From NCBI GenBank assembly GCA_026122225.1, contig JANEZZ010001905.1:2356001-2420000 (forward strand): 64,000 bases of DNA, in the 5' to 3' direction. Source of the stretch: Heloderma charlesbogerti. Taxonomy: Eukaryota; Chordata; Lepidosauria; Squamata; Helodermatidae. Under the pieces are notes generated by a model, which did not search any database, had not been told where the DNA came from, and worked only from the letters and a program-made list of their open reading frames with translations. The translations under genes and the position numbers were made by a program. Positions 19,153 to 29,044 of the stretch are shown piece by piece. The stretch's first letter is position 1, and every line of letters starts with the position of its first letter.

Positions 19153-20134
19153 TAGGGATGGCGGAGAATTTCTCCCCGAATCTTCGTGGGGCCAAGCGCC
19201 AACGCATTTGGCCCCCCGAAATCAGCGGTGAAATTCTCCGCTCCCCCGCCACCCTGGGACGGGACTTACCTTTGGCGAATGTCCCTCCCGGCGGCGGGTC
19301 CCGGCGGCGGTTCGGCGGCGGTTCGGCGGCTGTTCGGCGGTGGTTCGGCGCGGGCGGGGACGGCGGCCGGTCTCCCGCCCGGCTGCCGCCGCCGCCATTG
19401 CAAAAACCCCCCCCCTAAACTAAAAAAAAAACCCCACACCCGTGCATAGGCTACGTAACGATTTACGTAGCCTATCACGGCTAGATTTCCAAAGTCAGCC
19501 GTGATAGGCTACGTAAATCGTCACGTAGCCTCACGGGTGACTTTGAAGAAAAAAAAAGCGCATACGCAAATGGCGGCGGCCCATGGGCGCCGCCATTTGC
19601 GTTCCTTATTTTGGCACGTCTAGTCTATGTAAAGATTTACGTAGACTACAGCGAAAATAAGGGCACGCTATTTGCGTTGCCCTTATTTTCGCCGTAGTCT
19701 ACGTAAATCTTTACGTAGACTAGATGTGCCAAAATAAGGAACGCAAATGGCGGCGCCCATGGGCCGCCGCCATTTGCGTACGCGCTTTTTTTTTTTTCAA
19801 AGTCACCCGTGATAGGCTACGTGACGATTTACGTAGCCTATCACAGCTGACTTCGGAAATCTAGCAGTGATAGGCTACGTAAATCGTCACGTAGCCTATC
19901 ACGGGGTCTTTCTTTTTTTTTACTTTTTGTTTCGCAGCCGGGGAGATGGGGCGCTTCTCCCCGGCCTGAATTTCGGCCAGGCGAGACGGGAAGCCTCCTC
20001 CCCGGCCTGAATTTCGGCCGGGCGAGGCGGGAAGCCTCCCTCCCTTCGCCTGAACTTCAGGGGGAAAAGCGAAGCGCCTCCCCCCCACCGCGAAGGCAAG
20101 CTGCGAAAAGGTAAGTGACTTTTGTACATCCCTA
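19153..20134. mobile_element. hAT-B palindromic element, copy 1 (982 bp)
   Basis: Termini TAGGGATG and CATCCCTA form an inverted repeat, flanked by a perfect 8-bp TSD CACAGAGG (19,145-19,152; 20,135-20,142). The core (about 19,441-19,905) is one long palindrome centred near 19,672, made of smaller hairpins such as GATAGGCTACGTAAATCG paired with its complement, and TAGTCTACGTAAATC. It contains several GCAAATGGCGGC / GCCGCCATTTGC pairs. The ends are GC-rich, with a GGCGGTTCGGCGG-type repeat at 19,300-19,350. No transposase frame; it depends on a hAT transposase elsewhere. Confidence 0.88.
19441..19905. repeat. Long palindrome with nested hairpins
   Basis: Left arm reads, in order, ACGTAGCCTATCACGG, GCGGCCCATGGGCGCC, CGCCATTTGCG and TTTACGTAGACTA; the right arm repeats these inverted. 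The arm length is about 230 bp, enough to form a cruciform or a long RNA hairpin. Confidence 0.88.
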
Positions 20135-20142
20135 CACAGAGG

Positions 20143-20584
20143 TAAGTCTGAGAGACAGGAACAGGAGAAGTGAAGGGACATCATTTACGAGATCAATGTC
20201 CGTGGGTGTGTTCCCAGGTTCCAGGTTACGCAGAAATCCTCATTGGGCAATCTGGAGAAATGTTGTAGAGCTAATGAGCTCCGTGTCATGTAGACTCTCA
20301 ACATGAACAGAAGATGGCCTGATAAGAAAGTATCACTTTATGGTTCTCCTGTGGGTCTCATACTTTGGTAGCCAACACAGCTACCGCTATCGGTATCAAG
20401 CTGGATTCACCAAGGTCAAAGATTTGGAAGAAAAAAAGGCATTAGGTAATTAGATTGCATGAGGGATCACATTGCAGCGGGCATATGGATGGGATGCTGC
20501 ATTGACCTGGGATGGAAAAGGGACACACACACACACACACACGGAGATCCTATTCATGCACTTGAAGAACGCCTGAATAGGTCT
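20143..20584. other. No recognisable gene; (CA)n at 20,521-20,542
   Basis: Only the microsatellite stands out. Confidence 0.5.
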
Positions 20585-20655
20585 GCCCCCAACCTAGTGC
20601 CCTCCAGATGTTTTGGACTTCAACTCCCATAATTCACAATCAGCATGATACAGGG
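20585..20655. mobile_element. hAT-C MITE, half copy
   Basis: CCCAACCTAGTGCCCTCCAG then GGACTTCAACTCCCATAA, one arm of the family hairpin. Confidence 0.6.
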
Positions 20656-20955
20656 AAGCAGCTGCTGCAGAATATGGCAATGATATTATGCATAGTCATT
20701 TCTTGCCTGCCCTGGCTCCTGATTCATTTCTGGGCCCAAAGTGCTGGCTTTGACCTATATAGCCCAGCATGGCTTGGGAACTCAGTACCTAAGAGATGCC
20801 TCTTCCTATCCATACAACCCATGCCCTAAGATCATTAGCAGAGTCCTTTCTGTGAGGACCCGCTCAATCTGACATCCAGAGGGTGGCTACATCATCTCTG
20901 TTGATGATGGGGGGGGAGTTGTTTTCTTTGTTAGTGAGTTGGGTTTCGCTCTTTA

Positions 20956-21088
20956 GGGCTCAATCCTATGCATGTTTAGACAGAGAAAAGGCCTACAACT
21001 CCCAGCTTTCCCCAGCCTGCATGGCTGGCTGGGGGATTCTGGGAGTTGTAGGCCTTTTTTCCGTCCAAACGTGCATAGGAATGTGCCC
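20956..21088. mobile_element. Harbinger-like foldback MITE with TTA TSD
   Basis: Begins GGGCTCAATCCTATGCA and ends TGCATAGGAATGTGCCC. The inner arms AAGGCCTACAACTCCCAG / CTGGGAGTTGTAGGCCTT are exact inverted partners. Flanked by TTA on both sides (20,953-20,955; 21,089-21,091), the 3-bp TSD type of PIF/Harbinger elements. 133 bp, no coding. Confidence 0.75.
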
Positions 21089-21314
21089 TTAATATGACTG
21101 ACTTTTACTGGTGCTGCTGTTTGTTTGTTTTAGAGTGGGTTTGGATGCTATTCTTAACTGCATTGGCTGTATCTTGTATGTTGCTTATGTCTTTGATAAA
21201 GTGACTAATAAACAGAACAAAGAAATGCATAATAAACAGAAAGCAGAGCAGGCCAATGCTCCTCCCTGGTTTTGCGGTGGCTCCTTTAGCTAGCAATTTG
21301 TTTCCTGGGCTCAA

Positions 21315-21480
21315 TTGGAGAGGTTGGCTGTGGTCTTCAAAGCCTTAAATGACCGGGGAATCGCCACCCGTCCCGTATGAATCTGCCCCAGTTCACCCCT
21401 CATCTCTGAGGCTCTTCTCATTGTTCCCCGAGCTACATTCTTAGAGCCCCAGGCAAGATTATGTGTTCAGACGTGCTCTT
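21315..21480 (+). mobile_element. L2-like ORF2 C-terminal relic
   Basis: The frame VFKALNDRGIATRP resembles VLTFKALNGLGPGY of the intact L2 at 59.8 kb, and a later LIVPRATFLEP block fits the same region. Frameshifted and short. Confidence 0.45.
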
Positions 21481-22985
21481 CCTGCTGTGTTATGATTACT
21501 GTTGGGATCACAGGAAGCTGCCTCTGGAGCTCAGACCGCCTTCTCCTGACCTTGTTCTTGGGCAAATTCCTTTTCTTTCAGCCTCATCAATTTGCATTCT
21601 GAAAAACTGGTGTTTAGTGATGGGTCATGAACCCTTGGTAGCCATTTTGTGAGAGTGGTCACAACACTTAACATTTCAAAAGTGCCCACTAGCCCTGGAA
21701 TAGACCAGTGGGATCAACTTTCTCCCATGGCCATCCTGTTTCCCCACACCACCTTTTCATTGTGGGACGTCCACTTGTGGTTCTTGCTTTCTTGGGTACT
21801 TATGACCCTGTGCTGATGCCTCCACAGACAGCCTGGATTATTCAACATCCTCTGTCACCTGCAGCCAGGGCTGTATGATGCTGTCATTCCACCAGAGTGC
21901 AGAAAAAGCACTGAATATGGTCTTATGCATGCAGGATTCAGAATTCTGAGAATCTCTGTTTTCTTTTTACTCAAGCAGTATGTTCCTAGCCATTATTGTT
22001 ACAAAGATATGCTTGAAAAGATTCAGGGAAACCTCACCAAAATCTCAGGAGTGCTGCAAGGCTGGGGGGGGGGGGCTTAAACAGATAAATAGCAGTTTGG
22101 TGGGAGCTTCACTGCCCTGCCTAGCTCTTTGTCCATCTCCCATTCCTAGACAAACCAGAATAGCTGATGCAAAGAGAGTGAAAATGTGCAGAATAAAAGT
22201 TTTTTTTAAAGAATATTACAGAATGGATCTGTTGTGTTCGACACATGCCTTGTTTAACTTCCAGCTTGTGCTGTTTGTGTGGAACTGCAGAATCAGGGGA
22301 GGCTGCAAAGAACCTGACAGGCCATGATCCAAGGCCAGTGCTGCATTTTGTTTGGTAGGCCTTGGCTTTGGCTGAGCAGTCTGAGTGGACACCTCACCAT
22401 CCACCTTGACTGACAAACCTTGTGTGATGCCGAGACTCTGTTTTCATTCCTTCGATAAAGCAGCACCTTGTGGGAGGAGAGAGGAACCCCTGCAAGCGTA
22501 TTACATCCCTCCCTGCACCCACTTAACTGCATGGGGTGGAGAAGGCTGGTTGGGAACCAAAAGGGAAATCTTGGAAGCGTTGGCTGTCTTCTTGTGGCAG
22601 TGAGATGAACAAAAGTGGCAGATTGTTGGAACAGCAGCGACGTCGGCAGAAAAAAGTCAGCCTTCCTCCTCTTTTGGCGCTGGAGAACGTTGGACAAGCT
22701 GTCGAGTGAAGAAAATTACCTACTTGAGGAGCCAAGGAACAGACAAACTCTATTTAAACCAGTAGCTTTTAGCAAATGTACTGAGAAAGAATGTACAGCA
22801 AGCAGAAAAATGAGTTGGCCATTTACGCATCGCTTATGAAAATAATCGCTCATTTCCCCTCGCAATTGATTTTCTCATAGCTCAAGTGACAATGGTTGTT
22901 TGATTCTCATTGCACATGCTGTGCTCGATCCAGCTGCATGTGACTGTATGTTCCCATAGACTCGACTCAAGTAACTGGATTTGAT
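21480..22985. other. No recognisable feature
   Basis: A G run near 22,064-22,074. Frames of up to 134 codons on both strands lack domains. Confidence 0.45.
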
Positions 22986-22989
22986 GCTA

Positions 22990-23108
22990 AATTACTCCCA
23001 GAAGTTGACTGGAGCAGGTATGAGCAAATGTGTAGTTTCTCCCACATTTGGATTTTTAAAATCTCAAGTTATTTCTCTCCTGAATATGAAGAACTTTGTG
23101 AATTTTGG
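22990..23108 (+). mobile_element. Dispersed repeat (family E), left part, split by LTR
   Basis: TCTCCCACATTTGGATTTTT and CCTGAATATGAAG match 55,855-55,900 and 56,165-56,230. The element resumes after the solo LTR at 23,647. Confidence 0.65.
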
Positions 23109-23646
23109 TGTCAGGAGCGCCCTAGCAGCCTCTTTCAGTACACTCCAATAGCCAACTCAAGACACAGATGAAAGGATTCTTTTCAAGGCTTTAATCCTTT
23201 TACAACTTAATGACTCTTTCAGATGCTAATCACCAGCGACTAAGCAATGAACAGCAGAGTAGCCTATGCTCCGGGTAGGCAGTTGGTCCCCGTTTGAAGG
23301 AGAATCACTTGAAGGCCCTGAACTTATGGGCTAGGGAGAGATCCTCCCTCTTTCCCTTGGGTCCACCGGACGCAGCCGTTGCTTGTGCGCCAAATGGGCG
23401 CTACGCCTCCTTTCCGCGCCCTCCATCACTCGTCGCTTCCTGCATCTGCGTCAAGCGTCTAGCAAGCCCCACTCCTGCACTCTCTCATTGCCAGGGTCAC
23501 TATCTATCTCAGGAATGCCGGCAGGAGGAATCTCTGCCAGCTGCTGTGCCTGTGAGGGATGAGCGGGCTCCTCTCCCACAGATTGCTGATCCTCCTCAGG
23601 ATCAGAACTGCTCTGGGGTTCTATCGGCTCAGTTTCCACCCTGACA
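23109..23646 (-). mobile_element. Solo LTR of an LTR retrotransposon/endogenous retroelement
   Basis: A 538-bp unit bounded by TGTCAGG...CCTGACA, the TG...CA ends of LTRs with 7-bp inverted termini. Flanks TTTGG and TCTGG give a 5-bp TSD matching 4 of 5. A second copy is at 62,750. The minus strand carries ATTAAA (possible poly-A signal) near the distal end, and the copies share an antisense frame rich in acidic residues (EPQSSSD-EEDQQSVGEEP). Orientation is inferred. No internal region, so it is a recombination remnant; the class (Gypsy or ERV) cannot be decided. Confidence 0.78.
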
Positions 23647-24045
23647 TCTGGCACATTCCTATCAAAATGGGACTGAACCAAAATTATCGCCCATCTGCAC
23701 CAGCCAAATTCAATAGATATTGAATTCAATATTCCCAGCATGGAGAAGAGCATGTTGTGCCTGCCTGCCATTTAGCTATTAAAGGTGAGGAGCCTGTCCC
23801 CCCCCACCAAAAAAGAGGTAGCAAGCCACATTAAGAACCAACATGGCTGAATGTGCAGGGATTCAGATCCAGACATTTCAGAGCAAAGCACTCAAAACCC
23901 TGAGCCTGGATGAACGTATCTGTCAGTTCAAGTTTCTCCTACATTCAACGTTTTTTTTTTTACTCTCAAGTTCTTTTTGTGAACTTTGAGAGTTTGGGTA
24001 GATTCTTTCCAAGACTGAAATGACATGAAATTCTCACCCTTCTCT
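23647..24045 (+). mobile_element. Dispersed repeat (family E), right part
   Basis: Matches 55,905-56,285: CATCTGCACCAGCCAAATTC, GATGAGGAGCCTGTC-like, AGAGCAAAGCACTC, and a terminal AATGAAATTCTCA-like end. The terminus resembles that of the small hAT at 39,787, suggesting a hAT relationship. Confidence 0.65.
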
Positions 24046-24289
24046 TCTCTGGAGTCCCAAGACTCATGACATGCAGGGATGAAAGAAGTTGAGGTTGTGT
24101 ACTTCCATCCTCATGGGCAGACCAAGATGCATGGAGTGCTTTCTGGGAAGGCCACGTCATCCATGTGCCTGCCCACGCTTGATGCAAAGCGCCTGGCACT
24201 GCATCTTCTGGGAGCAATCTCATGCAAAGGAGCACCAGATAGCATCAGCACCAGGTAGCCTCTTCCTTTTTCCCTGCCCACAGAAAGCA

Positions 24290-24595
24290 AAGAGGAAGGC
24301 CAGGATCTCGATCATCCCAGAGTGCAGGACACGGACTAATGGGCTCAAGGTACAGGAAGCCAGATTCCAGCTGAACATCAGGAGAAACCTCCTGACTGTC
24401 AGAGCAAAACAACAATGGAACCCATGACCTAGGGAGGTGGTGGGCTCGCCCATGCTGGAGGCATTCAGGATGAGGCTGGACAGCCATCCATCAGGGATGC
24501 TCTCTCTGACTTGGATCCCTGCACTGAGCAGGGGGCTGGACTCGATGGCCTTGTAGGCCCCTTCCAACACTACTGTTCTATGATTCTATGAATGT
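24290..24595 (+). mobile_element. CR1 LINE 3' end
   Basis: ATCATCCCAGAGTGCAGGAC, GCTCAAGGTACAGGAAGCC and the 3' UTR with GGACTCGATGGCCTTGTAGG followed by the 8-bp tail repeat ATTCTATG. Encodes the degraded C-terminal AGIRRNLLTVRAKQQW-like segment. Heavily 5'-truncated, as is typical of CR1. Confidence 0.88.
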
Positions 24596-24724
24596 TGGCA
24601 GCCAGACTTTCCATGAAATGGCCTGTCTTGCTCCAGTGAGGTTGTAAGCCCATGGTGGGTTAAAGAACACTTGAAATGAAACCCAGAAACGAAAACAGGG
24701 AGTATGGTTAAGGACAGGGTCAAA

Positions 24725-25100
24725 AGGACCTGGGAGCTCACAGAGGAGGCAGATGTTGGTCAGACCAGATCGAAAAGAAGAGCCTTGCTTAATCAGACCG
24801 AGTTGCTCCATCTGATCCACCATCCTGCTTCTCACAGTGGCCAGCCAGACACTTCCCAAAAGCCCACAAGCAGGGTGTGGGGAAAACAGCCCCCTCTCAC
24901 TGTTGCTCCCTAGCAACTGGTAGTCACAGGTATACTGCCCCTGACCATGGAAGCTCCATCTGGCTAGCATGGCTAAGAGCCATTGAAAGAAAAGCTTCCA
25001 AGACGAATTTGTCTGATCCCTCTTTTAAAGCCATCTATCCCATCAACACATCTTGTGGCACAAATTCCATAACTATGCGTTCCATGGAGGAGGTGGCAGT
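24725..25100 (-). mobile_element. CR1-type relic (TTCTTATG-tailed subfamily)
   Basis: Antisense features shared with 29,045: CCATCTGATCCACCATCCTG, TCTCACAGTGGCCAGCCAGA, AGCAACTGGTAGTCACAGG, CTTTTAAAGCCATC. Diverged, no frame. Confidence 0.6.
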
Positions 25101-25355
25101 GGCCACAGCTCAACGGAGCCCTGGTATCCCTAACAAGGACCAGGTGACTGCCAGCCCCCCCCCTTAATTAAAAGGCAAGGAATTTAAAGAACCAATGCTG
25201 TGATTTGGTGGCATGCACTGTGGTGCCTTCTAGCAACTTGGGTGGTGGTCTTGCTTTTGGGAGTCTCCTGCCACCCCCATAGATTCTATGTCCACGTCAT
25301 CATGAAGCCAACTCAGAGCCAGGGCAGGAGCAGAAAAGAATGCTTCCGAGCCTCT
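25101..25355. other. No recognisable feature
   Basis: Short unique stretch with a C run near 25,156. Confidence 0.4.
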
Positions 25356-25363
25356 CTCTAGCA

Positions 25364-25455
25364 CAGCCTTCCCCAACCTGCTGCCCTCCATGCTGGTTGG
25401 GGGATGCTGGGAGTTGTAGTCCAACACATCTGGAGGGCACAGGTTGGGGAAGCTG
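25364..25455. mobile_element. hAT-C foldback MITE
   Basis: Starts CAGCCTTCCCCAACCTG and ends CAGGTTGGGGAAGCTG, excellent inverted termini. Flanks CTCTAGCA and GTCTAGTG share 5 of 8, a decayed TSD. Confidence 0.78.
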
Positions 25456-25814
25456 GTCTAGTGCCTTTTGGGTAGGAAGCTACCCTTGCATGAAAGAAAA
25501 ATGGTGCTCCACAGCCACAGGGGGAGCACAGTTGCCGCTGACGCCAGGACAAGATGAACAGGCTGAGGCTGTAAAAAAAGGTGCGTGGGAGGGCCCTGAT
25601 CGCAGGCGAAGAGGTTCAACAAAGAACTTTTTGAAACAAACAAACACACACTTTATGCATCACTCAGTGACCAGTGGAGGCTGGTGGCTCTGATGTCAGG
25701 GGGGCAGTAGATCAGTCAGAACCAGTCAGTCAGAACTCTAAAGGAGCCATCCAAGGTGCCACCTTTAGAATTCTGCCTGGTTCTGACTGAAACCACCTAC
25801 TGACAGCAGAGCCA
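25456..25814. other. Mostly unrecognised; local inverted pair
   Basis: Around 25,672-25,830 AGTGGAGGCTGGTGGCTCTG and CAGAGCCACCAGCCTCCACT form an inverted pair, and CAGTCAGAACTCTAAAGG / CCTTTAGAATTCTG-like arms lie inside. This is another small foldback of about 155 bp; its family is not recognised. Confidence 0.6.
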
Positions 25815-25829
25815 CCAGCCTCCACTGGA

Positions 25830-25935
25830 AAAGACCCTTCTTTGCCTGAGACCCTAGGGAGCTGCTGCCTGTCAGAGTAGAGAATACTGGGCTCAATGGA
25901 CCTGATGTATGATGTTCCATTACTGAACAGTCTGA
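25830..25935 (+). mobile_element. tRNA SINE 3' half
   Basis: GCCTGAGACCCTAGGGAGC, TGCCTGTCAGAGTAGAGAAT and GGGCTCAATGGACCTGATG are the body of the SINE family whose heads are at 12,330 and 62,727. Confidence 0.65.
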
Positions 25936-26158
25936 TGTTCTATGACTGAACAGTCTCTCCTGACAAAATATCCCTGGCTCTTTATACAGAAAGTATCAGT
26001 CCAGCCTCCCTGTGAAAGGAGACCTTTGTGGGTGCTGGAGAAACATTCAAAGCCCCCCTCCCCACCCCTTCAACCTGTGAAACTGGCCTCAAAGATAGGA
26101 AGTGTGTTGTATTATTGCAGAGTTGTCAGAAGGTTGCTCTCTGGGGATTGTACACATT

Positions 26159-26533
26159 GGGCTAGTTCGCACAGTTGCAGCGTGGTTAATAAGCCAGGGC
26201 GGCTTGCTAACCACTCTGCGCATGCCAGTCACGTGCCAGCCAGGTGTGCATCATTACCCCTCGCCAGTGCAGCTTGTTGTGACATCTGAACCTCGCTAGG
26301 GTGTGTGGTTGGGATGGTTAACAAACCACCCAGAACCCATGGCGTGTTTTGGGGCTGTTGGGTGGTTTGTTAACCACCCCATCCACCCACCCTAGCCAGG
26401 TTCAGATGTCACAACAATCTGTGCCGGTGAGTGGTAATGATGCAAATCTGGCCGGCGTGCAACCAGCACATGCAGGGTGGTTGTCAAGCCACAGTGGCTT
26501 ATTAACCACTTATTACGATCATGCAAACCAGGT
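26159..26533. mobile_element. Large foldback MITE, 375 bp
   Basis: Two arms of about 180 bp mirror each other around 26,346: GTGGTTAATAAGCC / GGCTTATTAACCAC, TGACATCTGAACCT / AGGTTCAGATGTCA, GTTAACAAACCACCCA / TGGGTGGTTTGTTAAC. The outer ends (GGGCTAGTTCGCA / TGCAAACCAGGT) are flanked by CATT on each side. Superfamily not certain. Confidence 0.8.
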
Positions 26534-26539
26534 CATTAC

Positions 26540-27030
26540 TGTCTTGTGACAGAAGAATCTGGGCATCCCCTGGAACAACCCTCGGGGTGTTCTACTTGAA
26601 TCCTTCAAAATACACTAAATGGAGAAGTGCCTAAGCAGCGGCAAACCAGGCTCAAGGTTTCTTTACAAATTCCCATGCAGTCCATTCCTGTGCATAATGA
26701 AATGGCTCCATTTGTTTGTTTGTTTGTCCATAATTGTGGTTATAAAACCCCGGGGTGGGTGTCAGGTGTGGAAAAACACCTCATCGCCAGTATGGCAAGG
26801 GGTTGGCTTTCCCTTATCCCTGGTTGTTTACTTTAGAGATTATCCTCAAAATTTCCTCATAATTCAGACATTTTGTCCAGAGAACAAAGAGTTTTCTCAC
26901 TGGTACAGCTAGTTACATAAAATCCCTTTGCAAAAGGGCACATCTTAGTTTTCACTGCCAGTGCAAATTTGCATTGTGCTTCTCCTGGGAACAGATCTTC
27001 AAGCTCAACCAGGCTGAACTCCCCTGGTCC
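26540..27030. other. No recognisable feature
   Basis: A short TTTG run near 26,711; otherwise nothing recognised. Confidence 0.45.
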
Positions 27031-27038
27031 CTTTTTAG

Positions 27039-27410
27039 GAGAGGTGCAAAACCTGAGGCCTGGGAGCCAAATCTGCCCCCCCGGGGTCCCAATCCAGTCC
27101 TCTTCCCTGATGGCCCAGCCCACTTACCCTGGCCCCGCCTCCATTCTCCCAGCCATCAATGGTTTGGTGGTTTCCTGGCATTTTTGCAGGGATTCTCCAT
27201 TCTAGAAGGTTGAAATGCCTCTCCTATGGGTTCGTTACTGGTGGCAGTAAGAGCTTGAAGCTAAAATATGCTGGTATTTGGGGTACGTTGGCTCAGCCCC
27301 CTCTTGCCTTTGGCTCCTCCCACCTCTGGGACATGGGCCCCACAAGCTTCTCCAAAATGGAATTTGGCCCTCAGGATGAAAGTCAGGATGAAAGCGGTTC
27401 TGCACCCCTG
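27039..27410 (-). mobile_element. hAT-A non-autonomous element
   Basis: Antisense copy of the family at 18,364 and 30,790. Ends in TTCTGCACCCCTG (canonical hAT CAGGGGTG inverted). TSD CTTTTTAG (27,031-27,038) versus CTTGTTAG (27,411-27,418), 7 of 8. Confidence 0.85.
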
Positions 27411-27497
27411 CTTGTTAGGGTAGAAAGAGCTGCCGTCCATTGGGCTGCGGAGTGTAGGCCTAGCCATGTGGGAGGTTCCCAGCTGAGCTAGCATGAC

Positions 27498-27555
27498 CCA
27501 TGGAGGTGCAGCCCAACACATCTGGGGGGCACCAGGCTGGGGGAGGCTTCTGCAG
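27498..27555. mobile_element. hAT-C MITE, half copy
   Basis: GCAGCCCAACACATCTGG, then GGCACCAGGCTGGGGGAGG, one arm only. Confidence 0.55.
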
Positions 27556-27659
27556 CATCTCCCCTGGTGTGGCATCAAAGATCACAGTAGACCTGTGGGC
27601 CAGACCTCTGCTCCTTACTTCCTCTGAGCCACTGGCTGATATAAAAGCGCCTGAACTGA

Positions 27660-28005
27660 CTGCTTTCCCTCTGTTTAGGCAGTCTGTTGCTGAGGGAGGA
27701 CCAGAGCCCCCCTCTGCACCACTGGACTTCAGCCTGCCTTGCCACCAAGTTGGACATCTTTGGAAGGGGATTAGGCAAGTCCTTGGAGGATAAAGCTGCT
27801 AGCCCTGATGGCCATATATTACCCCCAGTGTCAGAGGCAGTATGCTTTTGCACACCAGTTGCTGGGGAACATGAGCAGGAAGGGGCTATTGCACTCCCAC
27901 TATGCTTGTGTGTTTGCCACAGACGGTTGGCCACTGTGAGAAACAGGAAGCAGGACAAGGCAGGGCTTTGGACTGATCCAGCACGACTCTTCTTATGTTC
28001 TTGTT
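27660..28005 (+). mobile_element. CR1-type LINE 3' end (TTCTTATG tail)
   Basis: Sense counterpart of 29,045: GGGGATTAGGCAAGTCCTTGG, CACACCAGTTGCTGGGGAAC, GGACTGATCCAGCACGAC and the end TTCTTATGTTCTTG. Matches the 3' UTR of the CR1 subfamily with the TTCTTATG 8-bp repeat. 5'-truncated. Confidence 0.75.
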
Positions 28006-28009
28006 CCAA

Positions 28010-28890
28010 ATTTCCCCAAAGTCCACCCATCTGAGACCAATCGAGTTGCTCCCAGCCCCAAGTCTTTGGCCCACACCTTCAGCTGAAGTGCCTTCTCTCT
28101 CTCTCTCTCTCTCTGTCTCTCACTCTCTTTGGTCCCATATTCCTCGCTCCTCCTTGGATTCCCAGATCTTGCCGGCGGGCACTGCCCTGAGCCTGGCAGG
28201 CAGATGGGGCGCAGCTTTACATTTGAAACTCGTGGAGAATCGCAGCCTTACAAAAAGAAACAAAAAGATATGGAAATCACGAGGGCCTCGTTGGTGTTGC
28301 CAGCATGTTGAGTAACCGCTGCTAAAGCCAACACCACTTTCAGCCACACCTTTCAGTTCACTGCTTGCTCCTGAGGCTCCCTTTTTCTTTTTTCTTTTCT
28401 TTCTGCAACTTCACCTGTGGATGACATCAACACCAATGATGACATCTTTCCCAAGAAGCCCTGCCTAATCTGTGCCACAGCTCTCTGAAGGTGACCTAAG
28501 GTACACTTCCTCATCAGTTCAGGGCATTGTCAAGTTTCTGCATGGCTTTTTCCCTTGCCCTTCCAGAGAAAGCTGCTGCAAAGCAATGAGTGATAGACTC
28601 TGGAGTGTCAGGGCACTGAAAGGGCCCCCTTTGATCTGCAGTGGCCTCATGACGGTTTTTTCCTTGAGGAAGGCTGAAGACAGAGAGATGTTTGAAGGGT
28701 GGTGGAAGCAATTTTGGGACAGGCCCGCTGCTGCCCTGAAAACAAAATGCCTCAAAATGCATTGAAGGAGAGTTCAAACCACTTGCAACTCACTGGAGAA
28801 TATATTTCTGAGTTATATAACTATACTGAGAGGTATTAGAGATGTTGCCAAATGGAGTCCTAAGTGAACTTCTTTCAGGCCAGATTCCTG
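28010..28890. other. No recognisable gene; (TC)n near 28,096-28,122
   Basis: Frames of about 90 codons on both strands without domains. The CT microsatellite is the only repeat. Confidence 0.45.
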
Positions 28891-28892
28891 GA

Positions 28893-29002
28893 ATCTGGTT
28901 ATATTTATTTAGAAGATGTATATATACCCTGTCTTTCAATCAAACTATCTCCAACGTGGTTTACAATGGATTTCAACAGTAACACACACACACACACACA
29001 AC
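28893..29002 (-). mobile_element. LINE/SINE tail fragment and (CA)n
   Basis: ATATTTATTTAGAAGATG, TACCCTGTCTTTCAATC, ACGTGGTTTACAATGG resemble the antisense 3' tail of squamate retroposons; a CA microsatellite follows. Confidence 0.45.
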
Positions 29003-29044
29003 TTCTCAGTGACCTCCTTCCTCTGGTTGGTGCTGGAGGTCAGA

